This document shows, in pieces, positions 7,357 through 16,521 of a stretch of DNA of 64,000 nucleotides (positions are counted from its first letter, which is position 1; every line of letters starts with the position of its first letter). Source of the DNA: Pseudomonadota bacterium. GTDB taxonomy: Bacteria > Pseudomonadota > Alphaproteobacteria > Reyranellales > Reyranellaceae. The position numbers and the translations under genes were made by a program. Below the pieces are notes generated by a model, which worked only from the letters and a program-made list of their open reading frames with translations, had not been told where the DNA came from and made no database searches. The stretch covers positions 1 to 64,000 of the forward strand of contig JAFEBU010000071.1 in NCBI GenBank assembly GCA_018242505.1, read 5' to 3'.

Positions 7357-8741
7357 ACTCGGCGGACCGCGCCGATTCGGCGGCGCTCGTTCGACCCGCG
7401 TTCGGTCTCGCGATCGTCGGCCTCGGCGCGGCGCTGGCGCCTCTCGACATCGCGGTCAATGTCGCGCTGCCGGCGATTACGACTCACTTCGGGTTGGCAC
7501 TGGGCGACGTGCAGTGGCTCGTGATCTGCTACGTGCTGGTCTACGGCTCTCTGATGCTGGTGTGTGGCAAACTGGGCGACCTTGTGGGGCATCGCCTGGT
7601 CTTTCGGGTGGGCCTGGGGCTTTCGGCGATTGGTTGTGCTGCTTGCGCTATGGCGCCGAGCTGGCCTCTCTTCCTCTGGGCACGTGCTGGGCAGGGTGTC
7701 GGGACCGCACTCGCTCTTGCCTGTGGGCCGGCGCTATCGACCTCGCTCTATCCCGAAGGGCAGCGTACGCGGGCCCTCGCAGGCTTCACCGCCAGCCAGG
7801 CCCTCGCCTCGACTGTCGGACCGTTGCTGGCCGGTGTACTCATCGAGATCTGGAGTTGGCCAGCGGTCTATTGGTTCCGTGTTCCGATCGCCCTTGTAGC
7901 CCTTGCCCTGTCGGGACTGCTGCCGGCGCCCCGGCGTGACGATCGGCCGTTCGACGTGTTTGGAGCGGTGCTGCTGGCCTGCTGCATGAGCACGCTCCTG
8001 CTTGCGCTCGTACTGTCGCAACGCACCGTATCCACCTGGCAGCCGCTCTTGCTGGCGGGCGGCGCGCTCGCCGGCATCGCCATCTTCATTCGCCACGAGA
8101 ACCGGTTCGACGAGCCAATCCTGCGGCCCGTGCTGTTCGCTGATTCAGCCTTCGTCATTCCCAATCTCATCAGCGTGCTCGCCAATCTTGCGAGCTTCGC
8201 GATCCTGCTGCTGACGCCGTACTATCTCGTGAACGTACTGGGTCTGTCTGCGATCGGGTCGGGGCTTATGATCGCACTCGCCTTCGTCGGCGGTACTGCC
8301 GGTGCACCACTGGCTGCACGGCTGGTCTCGCGGATGGGCCAGCGTCCGACAGCTTTTGCAGGTGTTGTCGTGATAGGCGTCAGCTTGATGGCGTTGGGCT
8401 GGACGACCAAGACCACACCCTTGCCCCTGTTGGTCGTGCTGCTGCTGATCGAAGGCAGCGCCTATGGCCTGCTGGTCGTGGCCTACACCGATATCGTGAC
8501 CGGTACGCTGGCGCGGCGCGACCGTGGCGTTGCCGGTGCCCTGGCCCTCCTGACACGCACGCTCGGTGTTGTGAGCGGTGCCTCTATACTCAGCACTCTA
8601 CAGGCATACGGGGCTGCCGGTCGGCCGGGCGTGGAGGGGTTTCTTGCCGGCTATCGCTTCGCCTTCATGACCGCAGGCGGTGGCCTGCTGGCGGCGCTCC
8701 TCGTCTCCTGCTTCTGGCCGCGTGCCTGGTTTCGACGTTGA
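7317..8741 (+). CDS. MFS transporter, DHA2/EmrB-like
   Basis: Up to 474 aa from GTG 7317, which overlaps the hydrolase gene by 40 bp. A start a few codons later, for example CTG at the hydrolase stop, is possible, since the first membrane helix begins only near residue 25 (FGLAIVGLGAALAPLDIAVNVALPAI). Motif A-like GKLGDLVGHR follows helix 2, and motif C-like features (ASTVGPLLAG) are in helix 5. About 12-14 membrane helices. LDIAVNVALP in helix 1 is typical of 14-TM drug:proton antiporters. An inner-membrane exporter of an unknown compound, perhaps linked to the operon substrate. Confidence 0.82.
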   Translation: MGSHPRVPGQKPLNSADRADSAALVRPAFGLAIVGLGAALAPLDIAVNVALPAITTHFGLALGDVQWLVICYVLVYGSLMLVCGKLGDLVGHRLVFRVGLGLSAIGCAACAMAPSWPLFLWARAGQGVGTALALACGPALSTSLYPEGQRTRALAGFTASQALASTVGPLLAGVLIEIWSWPAVYWFRVPIALVALALSGLLPAPRRDDRPFDVFGAVLLACCMSTLLLALVLSQRTVSTWQPLLLAGGALAGIAIFIRHENRFDEPILRPVLFADSAFVIPNLISVLANLASFAILLLTPYYLVNVLGLSAIGSGLMIALAFVGGTAGAPLAARLVSRMGQRPTAFAGVVVIGVSLMALGWTTKTTPLPLLVVLLLIEGSAYGLLVVAYTDIVTGTLARRDRGVAGALALLTRTLGVVSGASILSTLQAYGAAGRPGVEGFLAGYRFAFMTAGGGLLAALLVSCFWPRAWFRR

Positions 8742-8747
8742 TCGCGG

Positions 8748-9701
8748 TCAGTCCAGGGTCACGTGGCCCCGCTTGATGATGTCGGCGAATGTCTTGTTTT
8801 CCTTGTCGACCTCGGCGCGCATGGCGGCAGGGCCGAGATAGGTCGCCTTGGCGCCACCCTTGTCGAGCTTCTCCAGCACGTCTGGCGCCTGCAGTGCCTC
8901 CTCGATCGCCTTGGCCATACGCGTGACGATCGGCTCGGGTGTGCCGGCGGGCGCGAGCAGCCCGTACCAGCTCTCGCCGCCATTCTTGCCATAGCCTTGC
9001 TCGCGCAACGTCGGAATGTCTGGCTTCTGGGGCCAACGCCGGTCGCCAACGATGGCCAAACCCTTCAGCCGGCCGGCCAGGATGTGCGGCAGAACAGTCT
9101 GGTCGAACTGCGCCTGGATCTGGCCGCCCAGAAGGTCCTGTGTCGCCTGGGCGCTGCCCTTGTAGGGCACATGGACCATCTTGATGCCGGCTTCGATGTT
9201 CAGCATCTCGCCGAACAGCTGGGTGATGGTGCCCAGGCCAGCCGAGCCGAAGTTTACCTTGCCCGGATTGGCTTTCACATAGGCCACGAATTCGGCAAGC
9301 GTATTCGCCGGCACTGACGGATGGACGGCGAGTGCCATCCACGACGTCGACATGCGCGCCACGGTGACGAAATCCTTTTCGGGATCGATCGGGATCGGTT
9401 GCAAGTGGCGCGTGATGGCGAGCATTGCCACGGTCGTGGCGAGAAAAGCATAACCATCGGGCGGCTGATTTTTGGCGATCTCGGCACCCAGCATGCCCGA
9501 GGCGCCTCCCTTGTTGTCGAACAGAATCGGTTGGCCGAGCAGTTGTCCCGCCTTTTCGAGCACGATGCGCGAGGAGATGTCTGTCGGTCCGCCGGGCGGA
9601 TAGGGCACGATCACCTTGATCTGCCGGCTGGGCCAAGTGTCGCCAAAGGCGGGACCGGCAGCAACGAGGCCGAGCGCCGAAACAAACGCGCGTCGCAGCA
9701 T
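8748..9701 (-). CDS. Bug-type tripartite tricarboxylate transporter substrate-binding protein
   Basis: 317 aa from MLRRAF, behind GGAGG. The signal peptide ends near GPAFG-D. The mature start WPSRQIKVIVPYPPGGPTD is the hallmark of the Bug (TctC) family. GGASGMLGAEIAKNQPPDGY and VNFGSAGLGT are further conserved segments lining the carboxylate pocket. Periplasmic capture of a small carboxylate for a TctAB-type permease; no tctA or tctB lies nearby, so it is an orphan binding protein, common in this family. It is convergent with the MFS gene. Confidence 0.9.
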   Translation of the reverse strand: MLRRAFVSALGLVAAGPAFGDTWPSRQIKVIVPYPPGGPTDISSRIVLEKAGQLLGQPILFDNKGGASGMLGAEIAKNQPPDGYAFLATTVAMLAITRHLQPIPIDPEKDFVTVARMSTSWMALAVHPSVPANTLAEFVAYVKANPGKVNFGSAGLGTITQLFGEMLNIEAGIKMVHVPYKGSAQATQDLLGGQIQAQFDQTVLPHILAGRLKGLAIVGDRRWPQKPDIPTLREQGYGKNGGESWYGLLAPAGTPEPIVTRMAKAIEEALQAPDVLEKLDKGGAKATYLGPAAMRAEVDKENKTFADIIKRGHVTLD

Positions 9702-9757
9702 GTTTCCTCCAATGTCGTTGGCGCAACATTCCACGCCGCCTGTGCTAACGTCCAGAG

Positions 9758-10177
9758 ATGAAAGAGGTCGCCGACCAAGCGGTCGAAACCGTGTTCGAGG
9801 AATATCCCGCTGGAGTGCGCCGCCGGTTGGCGGCCCTGCGGACGCTGATTCTCGACGTCGCGGCGCGTACCGAAGGCGTGGGCCGTCTCACCGAAACGCT
9901 GAAATGGGGCCAGCCGAGCTATCTCACGGAAGAAACCGGAAGCGGGTCGACGGTACGGATCGATCGTCACAGGGAAAGCGATGGCTGCGCCGTCTATTTC
10001 CATTGCCGGAGCGGATTGGTGGAGGATTTCCGAACGCTCTATCCGAAGACGTTTCGCTATGAGGGAAAGCGGGCCATCGTCTTCGATGCTGGCGATCGCC
10101 TGCCCGAGGCGGAACTGCGCCATTGCCTTGCCTTGGCTCTGACCCATCACTTGCGCAAGAAGAAGCGAGCCTCATGA
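9758..10177 (+). CDS. DUF1801 (YdhG-like) protein
   Basis: 139 aa, with the DUF1801 pattern: a helical start with FEEYPAGVRRRLAALRTLI, then TETLKWGQPSYLT, an Arg/His/Asp-rich strand region, GCAVYFHCRSG and RYEGKRAIVFD. Small single-domain fold of unknown biochemical role. It overlaps the amidohydrolase start by 4 bp (ATGA) and heads a tight run of four genes. Confidence 0.8.
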   Translation: MKEVADQAVETVFEEYPAGVRRRLAALRTLILDVAARTEGVGRLTETLKWGQPSYLTEETGSGSTVRIDRHRESDGCAVYFHCRSGLVEDFRTLYPKTFRYEGKRAIVFDAGDRLPEAELRHCLALALTHHLRKKKRAS

Positions 10178-11811
10178 ACACTGTCGTCTATTCCGCCCGT
10201 CGCATTCTGACGATGAACCCCAACCAGCCGTTTGCCACGCATGTGGCGGTGCGCGACGGACGCATCCTGGGAGCGGGGTCGATCGAGTCGCTGAAAGGCT
10301 GGGGCCGATTCGAGCTCGACGATCGATTCGCCGGCAAGGTGATCTTGCCGGGTTTCGTCGAGGGTCATAGCCATGCCTACGAGGGCGGCGTATGGAAATT
10401 TCCCTATGTTGGCTACTTCGATCGCACGAGTCCCGACGGCACGAGGTCATCTGGCCTCAAGAGTATCGACGAGGTTGTTGCGACTCTGCAGGCCTACGAG
10501 CGGACCATGCCTCGGGATGGTTCGACGCTTCTCGCCTGGGGCTTTGACCCGATCTACTTTGGTGGCCGGCGCATGGATCTTGCCGATCTCGACGAGGTCT
10601 CGACGGCACGGCCGGTCGTCGTGCTTCATTCCAATCTTCATGTTCTGAACGCCAACACACCGGTCTTTGCCAAGGCCGGTATCACACGTCACACCAATGT
10701 CCACGGCGTCGTAAAAGACGAGCGAGGTGAGCCGTCTGGCGAGCTGCAGGAAAATACCGCCAAGTTCATGGCGTACAGGGCGGCAGGCGTCGAGCTTTCG
10801 ACCCTCCTGTCGGATGGCGCAGCTACCTGGGGCTTTGCCAAGGTAGCGCAACTTGCCGGCGTCACCACGGCCACCGATCTGCACAACACACTGCCGGAAA
10901 GCACGGTCGCGGCATATCTGGAGGCCAGCGCTTCGGTGGACTTTCCGCTGCGTCTGCTGCCGGCATTCGCTGCCTTCTCGATGTCGCCCGACGATGGCAT
11001 TGCTCGACTGAGAGAGCTTGCGAAGAAGAACAGCGAACGGCTGCGTTTCCAGCTCGTGAAGATCATCACCGACGGCTCGATCCAGGGATTATCGGCGCGC
11101 ATGCGTTGGCCTGGCTATTATGACGGCACGCTCAACGGCGTCTGGAACGTCGGGCCGGACGAAATAGACCGGCTGCTGCTGGCGTACCATCGCGCCGGCT
11201 TCCAGGTGCATATCCACACCAATGGTGACCAGGCATCCGAAGTGGCGATCGAGGCGGTCGAACGGGCGCTGGCGACGGCACCTCGCTGGGACCATCGCCA
11301 CACGCTGCAGCATGCACAGATGGCAGATGCGGGCCAGTTCCGGCGCATGAAGGCACTGGGTATGTGTGCCAACCTGTTCACCAACCATCTTTTCTACTGG
11401 GGCGATGTTCACTACGCCAAGACCCTCGGACCTGAGCGGGCGGAACGCATGAATGCCTGTGGTACGGCGCTCCACCTGGGCGTGCCATTCGCAATTCATT
11501 GCGATGCGCCGGTCACGCCGATCGGGCCGTTGTTCACCGCCTGGTGCGCCGTCAACCGCCTCACCGCCACGGGACGCACCTTGGGCGAGGCAGAGAAGAT
11601 CTCCGTCGCCCATGCCCTGCACGCCATTACGCTTGGCGCGGCCTACACGCTGAAGCTTGACGAAGAGCTGGGCAGCATCGACGTCGGCAAGCGTGCCGAC
11701 TTTGCCATCCTCGACGATGACCCGCTCGCCGTTGCACCGGTGAAACTCAAGGATATCGGCATATGGGGAACGATGCTCGGCGGCCGCATCTTCGAAGCCC
11801 CGAGGACGTGA
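10174..11811 (+). CDS. Amidohydrolase, YtcJ-like (amidohydrolase 3 family)
   Basis: 545 aa from ATG 10174. It begins with a composite beta-domain (ARRILTMNPNQPF), then PGFVEGHSHAYEG with a metal His pair in the form HSH. Other likely metal ligands are HIHTNGD, HTLQHAQM and FAIHCDAPVTP; the C-terminal KRADFAILDDDP returns to the beta-domain. A metal-dependent hydrolase of cyclic or linear C-N bonds; the substrate is unknown. The next gene, a CobW-type GTPase, starts inside its stop codon, suggesting that metal delivery to this enzyme is coupled to its synthesis. Confidence 0.88.
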   Translation: MNTVVYSARRILTMNPNQPFATHVAVRDGRILGAGSIESLKGWGRFELDDRFAGKVILPGFVEGHSHAYEGGVWKFPYVGYFDRTSPDGTRSSGLKSIDEVVATLQAYERTMPRDGSTLLAWGFDPIYFGGRRMDLADLDEVSTARPVVVLHSNLHVLNANTPVFAKAGITRHTNVHGVVKDERGEPSGELQENTAKFMAYRAAGVELSTLLSDGAATWGFAKVAQLAGVTTATDLHNTLPESTVAAYLEASASVDFPLRLLPAFAAFSMSPDDGIARLRELAKKNSERLRFQLVKIITDGSIQGLSARMRWPGYYDGTLNGVWNVGPDEIDRLLLAYHRAGFQVHIHTNGDQASEVAIEAVERALATAPRWDHRHTLQHAQMADAGQFRRMKALGMCANLFTNHLFYWGDVHYAKTLGPERAERMNACGTALHLGVPFAIHCDAPVTPIGPLFTAWCAVNRLTATGRTLGEAEKISVAHALHAITLGAAYTLKLDEELGSIDVGKRADFAILDDDPLAVAPVKLKDIGIWGTMLGGRIFEAPRT

Positions 11812-12686
11812 CCACGCCCATTCCCTTCACCGTGATCGGGGGGTTCCTGGGGGCCGGAAAGACGACCTTGCTCAACCGATTGCTGACAGGTGCGACAGGG
11901 CGGAAGCTTGCCGTCCTGATCAATGATTTCGGCGCACTCGATATCGACGGCGAACTGGTGGCAGCCCATGGCGGTGACACGATCGCGCTCAGCAATGGCT
12001 GCCTATGCTGTACAATCGGAGATTCGCTGGTCGAGACCTTGCTGACGCTCCTCGAACGGCCGGAACAGCTCGATCACATTGTCGTCGAGGCGTCCGGGGT
12101 CGCCGACCCGGGCCGTATTGCGGACCTTGCCATGCTCGAACCGCGACTCGCCCGCGATGGCGTGATCGTTGTCGTCGACAGCGGTGACGTGCAGCAACGG
12201 GCTGTCGATCGGCGTGTGGGCGACACCGTGATGCGCCAGCTCAAGGCCGCCGACCTGCTGGTGCTGAACAAGATCGATCTGGCTCGCGATCCGACTGCAG
12301 TGCGAACGTGGCTCGCTGGACAAGCAACGGCGCCGATCGTGGAAGCGCAGTATGGCGATGTGCCGGCCGCTCTTTTGTTCGGGCTCGACCAGCTCGGGAC
12401 GACTCATCCCGGAGGTGAAGCAGAGAATTTCCGAAGTTGGTCTTATCGTTGGTCCGGGCCAGTCGACCGTGCTGCCTTGCTCGCCATGCTGACCGAGACG
12501 TCGACCGACGTGTTGCGGGCGAAGGGGATTGTGCGTTTTTCCGACTCGGCCGATCGGCGATCGATCATTCATATGGTCGGGCGGCGCATCGATGTCAGCG
12601 AAGATGGTCCGTGGCGCGGCGACGCGGAGTCGCGTCTCGTGCTTCTTGGAGCAAGGTCCGTGCTACACTTCCTCGAAAGGGAGTGA
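11808..12686 (+). CDS. CobW/COG0523-family GTPase, putative metal chaperone
   Basis: 292 aa from GTG 11808, overlapping the amidohydrolase stop (GTGA). Walker A GGFLGAGKTTLLN is near residues 9-21, followed by the CxCC motif SNGCLCCTI, which binds metal in the family. VEASGVADPG is the Walker B/switch II region and LVLNKIDLA the NKxD guanine motif. A shortened C-terminal CobW_C domain follows. The G3E GTPase family moves Zn, Co or Ni into client enzymes. Its overlap with a metal-dependent amidohydrolase points to that enzyme as a client, which is inference. Confidence 0.88.
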   Translation: MTTPIPFTVIGGFLGAGKTTLLNRLLTGATGRKLAVLINDFGALDIDGELVAAHGGDTIALSNGCLCCTIGDSLVETLLTLLERPEQLDHIVVEASGVADPGRIADLAMLEPRLARDGVIVVVDSGDVQQRAVDRRVGDTVMRQLKAADLLVLNKIDLARDPTAVRTWLAGQATAPIVEAQYGDVPAALLFGLDQLGTTHPGGEAENFRSWSYRWSGPVDRAALLAMLTETSTDVLRAKGIVRFSDSADRRSIIHMVGRRIDVSEDGPWRGDAESRLVLLGARSVLHFLERE

Positions 12687-12692
12687 AACGGC

Positions 12693-13508
12693 ATGGCTGG
12701 CAGATTGAAGGACAGGGTGGCGATCGTAGTCGGCGCTGGTTCGAGCGGGCCGGGCTGGGGCAACGGCAAATGCACCGCTGTCACCTTTGCGCGCGAGGGG
12801 GCCAAGGTCTTCTGCGTCGACCGGAAGCGAGCGGCGGCCGAGGAGACGGCTGGTTTGATCGCAAAGGAAGGTGGCGATGCAGCTTCGTTCGAGTGCGATG
12901 CCTCCAACAATACCCAGGTGAAGGCGATGGTCGATGCCTGCATGGCCAAATGGGGGCGCGTCGACATCCTCGACAACAATGTCGGCATCGGCTCGACTGG
13001 CGGCCCTGTTCAGCTCTCCGAAGACGAATGGCACAAGGTGTTCGACGTCAACGTGACGAGCTTTTTCCTCACCGCCAAGCATGTGCTGCCGATCATGGAG
13101 AAGCAGCGCAAGGGCGCGATCGTCAATGTGAGTTCGATCGCCTCGATCCGCAGCCCCAAGGGCATCTCCTACGTCGCCTACAACGCGTCAAAGGGCGCGG
13201 TGAACTCGCTCACCATGGCGATCGCCTCGGAGTATGCCGACAAGGGTATCCGCTGCAACGCCATCCTGCCGGGCCTGATGCACACGCCGATGATCGACTT
13301 TCTCGCCGAGGAATACGCCAAGGGCGAGAAGGATCACAATCAGGCCTATGACAAGATGATCGCCATCCGCAATCGCGCCTCGCCAACCGGCAAGATGGGC
13401 ACTGGCTGGGACACCGCCAATGCCGCCCTGTTCCTCGCTTCGGACGAGTCAGCCTATGTGAACGGCCACCTGTTGGTGGTGGACGGTGGCATCACGCTTC
13501 GCGCCTGA
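12693..13508 (+). CDS. Short-chain dehydrogenase/reductase (SDR)
   Basis: 271 aa. The Rossmann motif is unusual: VGAGSSGPGWGNG, longer than the standard TGxxxGIG loop, though with the same glycine logic. DNNVGIG stands at the NNAG site, VSSIAS provides the catalytic Ser, and YVAYNASKGA the Tyr-x3-Lys pair. NGHLLVVDGGIT closes the fold. NAD(P)-dependent oxidoreductase; the substrate is unknown. It follows the GTPase by 6 bp and is the last gene of the run. Confidence 0.9.
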   Translation: MAGRLKDRVAIVVGAGSSGPGWGNGKCTAVTFAREGAKVFCVDRKRAAAEETAGLIAKEGGDAASFECDASNNTQVKAMVDACMAKWGRVDILDNNVGIGSTGGPVQLSEDEWHKVFDVNVTSFFLTAKHVLPIMEKQRKGAIVNVSSIASIRSPKGISYVAYNASKGAVNSLTMAIASEYADKGIRCNAILPGLMHTPMIDFLAEEYAKGEKDHNQAYDKMIAIRNRASPTGKMGTGWDTANAALFLASDESAYVNGHLLVVDGGITLRA

Positions 13509-13511
13509 CTG

Positions 13512-14294
13512 TCATGGCGCGAACTGTTCCTTGAGGATGCGCTCCTCGAGATCGTGCTCGGGATCGAACAGCAGGGTAAGCTGGATGTCGTTTGCCTCTG
13601 TCACCGTCACCTTGGCGACATTGGCGATCTCGACGGAATCGGCTGCCGCGGCGACCGGCCGCTTGCGCGGCTCGAGTACCGTGAGTTCGACCTTGCTGTG
13701 ATGCGGCAGCAGTGCGCCGCGCCACCGCCGGGGCCGGAAAGCATTGATCGGTGTCAGCGCCAACAAGCCGGCCCCCAGAGGGAGGATCGGGCCGTGGGCG
13801 GACAGGTTGTAGGCTGTCGATCCGGCTGGCGTTGCCACGAGCGCACCGTCGCAGTGCAGGTCGGGCAGGCGCAGATGACCGTCGACCGAGACGGCGATAC
13901 GGGCGGTCTGGCGGCTGGAGCGCAAGAGCGAGACCTCGTTGATGGCGATGACGTCGTGTCGACGGCCTCGCATCGTCATCGCCAGCATGCGCAAGGGTGT
14001 CAGTGTCACCTCCCGGGCAGCTTTCAGGCGCGCCAGCAGACCGTTGGCGCGGTATTGGTTCATCAAGAAGCCCACCGTACCGAGATTCATGCCGAAAATG
14101 GGGGTACGGCGTCGAATATTGCGGTGCAGGGCCTGCAGCATCAGCCCGTCGCCGCCCAGTGCGATGACGATGTCGGCCTGTGCAGGCGTCACGCTGCCGT
14201 AGCGCTTTTCGAGCGCCAGGCGCGCGGCGCGCGCAACCGGTGTCGCGGCGGCCACAAAGGCCAGACGCGGAGCAGAATTGGAAAGGGCAGACAT
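13512..14294 (-). CDS. nadK: NAD kinase
   Basis: 260 aa. The GGDG motif (ALGGDGLMLQALH) near residue 47, NLGTVGFLMN, the acidic AINEVSLLR and STAYNLSAHGPILP are all NadK hallmarks. It phosphorylates NAD to NADP in the cytosol. Length fits the short alphaproteobacterial form. Convergent with the SDR gene, with almost no spacer. Confidence 0.93.
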   Translation of the reverse strand: MSALSNSAPRLAFVAAATPVARAARLALEKRYGSVTPAQADIVIALGGDGLMLQALHRNIRRRTPIFGMNLGTVGFLMNQYRANGLLARLKAAREVTLTPLRMLAMTMRGRRHDVIAINEVSLLRSSRQTARIAVSVDGHLRLPDLHCDGALVATPAGSTAYNLSAHGPILPLGAGLLALTPINAFRPRRWRGALLPHHSKVELTVLEPRKRPVAAAADSVEIANVAKVTVTEANDIQLTLLFDPEHDLEERILKEQFAP

Positions 14295-14386
14295 CGGGCC
14301 TCGGCAACGCGTAGAACGGAATTCGCACTATAGCGACTGATGTCTCTGTTGCGATAAAATCCCGCCGAAAACCACAGGAGGAACGA

Positions 14387-15262
14387 ATGGAACTGGTTCC
14401 GCTGGGGCCGGGCTTCGGCGCGGAGGTCAGGGGAGTGGGTATTCTCGACGTCGCCACCGATACCGACGCCTACAAGGCGGTGCGTGGAGCGTTCGAGGAG
14501 CATTCGTTGCTGGTTTTTCGCGATCAGCCGGTCGCCGATGACATCCAGGTCGCCTACAGCCGCGCCTTTGGACCGCTCGAACTGACCAAGGTTTCGTCGG
14601 TCGGCCAGAACACGTTCTATTCACGCCTCACCAATATGGTGGACGGGAAGGTCGTGGCGCCCGATCATCGCCAGATACTGGTCGCCAAGGCGAATGCGCT
14701 TTGGCACACCGATTCGTCCTTCAAGAAGACCCCGGCGCTGGCGTCGGTCCTGACTGCGCGTGTGCTGCCGGCGGATGGCGGGGAGACCGAGTTCACCTCG
14801 ACGCGGCGCGCGTGGGAGCGATTGCCCGTCGACCTGCAGTCACGCCTGAAGGATGCTGTCGCGACCCATTCCTATGCCAACAGCCGCGATCAGATCCATC
14901 CCGACCTCGCGACCGATCTCGAACGCAAAGCTTTGCCGCCCGTGCGCTGGCGACTCAATTGGCGTAATCCTGCCAACGATCGGCGCGCGCTCTATGTCGC
15001 AAGCCATGCCTATGCCATCGACGGCATGGACGACCGTGACGCGCGCCAGCTTCTGGCGCAACTCCTCGACGAGGCGACCCGCCGCGAGTTCGTCTACAGC
15101 CACAAATGGCGCCAGGGCGATGCCGTGATGTGGGACAACCGTGCCGTGCTTCACCGCGGCCGTCCCTGGGATTATGCCCGCGAGCGAACCATGGTGCGCA
15201 CCACGATCTCGGCCACGACGGCGGATGGTCTCGACGAGGTGAGGCCGCCGGTCGTCCATTGA
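14387..15262 (+). CDS. TauD/TfdA-family 2-oxoglutarate/Fe(II) dioxygenase
   Basis: 291 aa. The facial triad is visible: H107-x-D109 in WHTDSSF and a distal His in DNRAVLHRGRPWD; the 2-oxoglutarate-binding Arg is in ERTMVRTT. Also FEEHSLLVFRDQ at the N-terminus. Members hydroxylate sulfonates, aryloxyacetates or related acids to release sulfite or phenols. The absence of neighbouring transport genes prevents a substrate call. The start follows AGGAGG. Confidence 0.9.
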   Translation: MELVPLGPGFGAEVRGVGILDVATDTDAYKAVRGAFEEHSLLVFRDQPVADDIQVAYSRAFGPLELTKVSSVGQNTFYSRLTNMVDGKVVAPDHRQILVAKANALWHTDSSFKKTPALASVLTARVLPADGGETEFTSTRRAWERLPVDLQSRLKDAVATHSYANSRDQIHPDLATDLERKALPPVRWRLNWRNPANDRRALYVASHAYAIDGMDDRDARQLLAQLLDEATRREFVYSHKWRQGDAVMWDNRAVLHRGRPWDYARERTMVRTTISATTADGLDEVRPPVVH

Positions 15263-15299
15263 CCGCTGCAGGCGACACTGTGGCCGGGTGTTCCGACGC

Positions 15300-16505
15300 T
15301 CAGGGAAGGGCCCAGCCGCCAGCGCCGCGCAAGCCGAAAATTGCCTGCCGCTGGTCGATATCCTTCAACGTATGAAGGCCCAGCCCCTCGACCTCTCCGG
15401 GCGGCAGGAGTGCAGCGAGCGTTCCCGACAACAGTACAGGACGGCCGAGCGGCACACAGAGCCTCTCCAGTCGCGCGGCGTGATTGACGGCGGGGCCGAT
15501 GACGGTGAAGTCGAGGCGGTTGCTGGCGCCGATGTTGCCGAACATCACCTCGCCGATATGTAGCGCCAGGCCGAAGCGTACGGGAGGCTCGTCCGCGGCC
15601 GCCCTGATGCCGTTCAGAACGGTGATCGCGTCGGTGACCGACCCTGCGGCGCGGACCGCCCTGAGTGCGATCTGGCCTCGCTCATCCGGCGTCGGTACGG
15701 GAAACATGCCGAGCATGCCGTCACCCATGAATTTCAGGATCTCGCCGCCGGCGCTGGTGACAAGTTTGCCCATCACGTCGAAATAGTCGTTGAGCAACGC
15801 GATTATCGTGTCACGGGGCAGCGTATCCGACGCGCGGGTAAAGCCGCGCAGGTCGCAGTACCAGAGCACGGCTTCGATGGTCTGGCCGCTGCCGCGCTTG
15901 ATCTCGCCCGCCAGGATGCGCTCGCCTGCCGCTCGGCCGACATAAGCGTCGAGCAGGTTGACTGCCGTATCGCGCAGCGAATGTGCTTCGACGATGCGTG
16001 TGAAGGCGAACTGCAACAGGAATATGCGGTCGAGGTCGGCCATCGAGAAGCCGCCAGGCCTGTCAGAGATCACGCTGAGGCCGTCGACATGCCCGTTGCC
16101 GAACAGAAGCGGCAGGGCGACATAGTCAGTGGCGCCCTCGGCCTTGAATTGGCGCAGCACGGGAGCCTCGGGTTCGACCTGATCGAGCCGAACGCGCAAC
16201 GTCTTGTGTTCCTCATAGACGACGGCCATCGGATTGCTGCGGAATTCCGTCCGATCCCTCAGGCCCGCGGTTGCGGTCTGGACCTCGACCGGCCGTCCAC
16301 GGCGCCAGAAGTAGGCTTTGCCGTCGAGCTCGGGATGCAGGGTGAGTTGGAAGTAGGCTAGGCGGTAGAGCGGAATGCCGGCTTGGACGAGCTGTTCGCC
16401 GGACGCAGCAACGAGTTGGCCGGTGTCGGCAATCTTGTAGGCTTCGGTGACGAACCAGCGCGTCAGCGGATCGGCATAGACGCGGGAGGCAACCTCTTCG
16501 TCCAT
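15300..16505 (-). CDS. Class III adenylate/guanylate cyclase, catalytically intact
   Basis: 401 aa from MDEEVASRV, 16 bp after the radical SAM stop; a longer start at 16565 would run into that gene. The N-terminal ~190 residues look like a sensory or GAF-like region. The C-terminal cyclase domain has WYCDLRGFT (first metal Asp), FMGDGMLGMF (second metal Asp) and VIGPAVNHAARLE (transition-state Asn and Arg). It should make cAMP or cGMP. No membrane segments, so cytosolic. Transcribed with the upstream B12-radical SAM gene. Confidence 0.88.
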   Translation of the reverse strand: MDEEVASRVYADPLTRWFVTEAYKIADTGQLVAASGEQLVQAGIPLYRLAYFQLTLHPELDGKAYFWRRGRPVEVQTATAGLRDRTEFRSNPMAVVYEEHKTLRVRLDQVEPEAPVLRQFKAEGATDYVALPLLFGNGHVDGLSVISDRPGGFSMADLDRIFLLQFAFTRIVEAHSLRDTAVNLLDAYVGRAAGERILAGEIKRGSGQTIEAVLWYCDLRGFTRASDTLPRDTIIALLNDYFDVMGKLVTSAGGEILKFMGDGMLGMFPVPTPDERGQIALRAVRAAGSVTDAITVLNGIRAAADEPPVRFGLALHIGEVMFGNIGASNRLDFTVIGPAVNHAARLERLCVPLGRPVLLSGTLAALLPPGEVEGLGLHTLKDIDQRQAIFGLRGAGGWALP

Positions 16506-16521
16506 GCTTTCGACTATAGCG

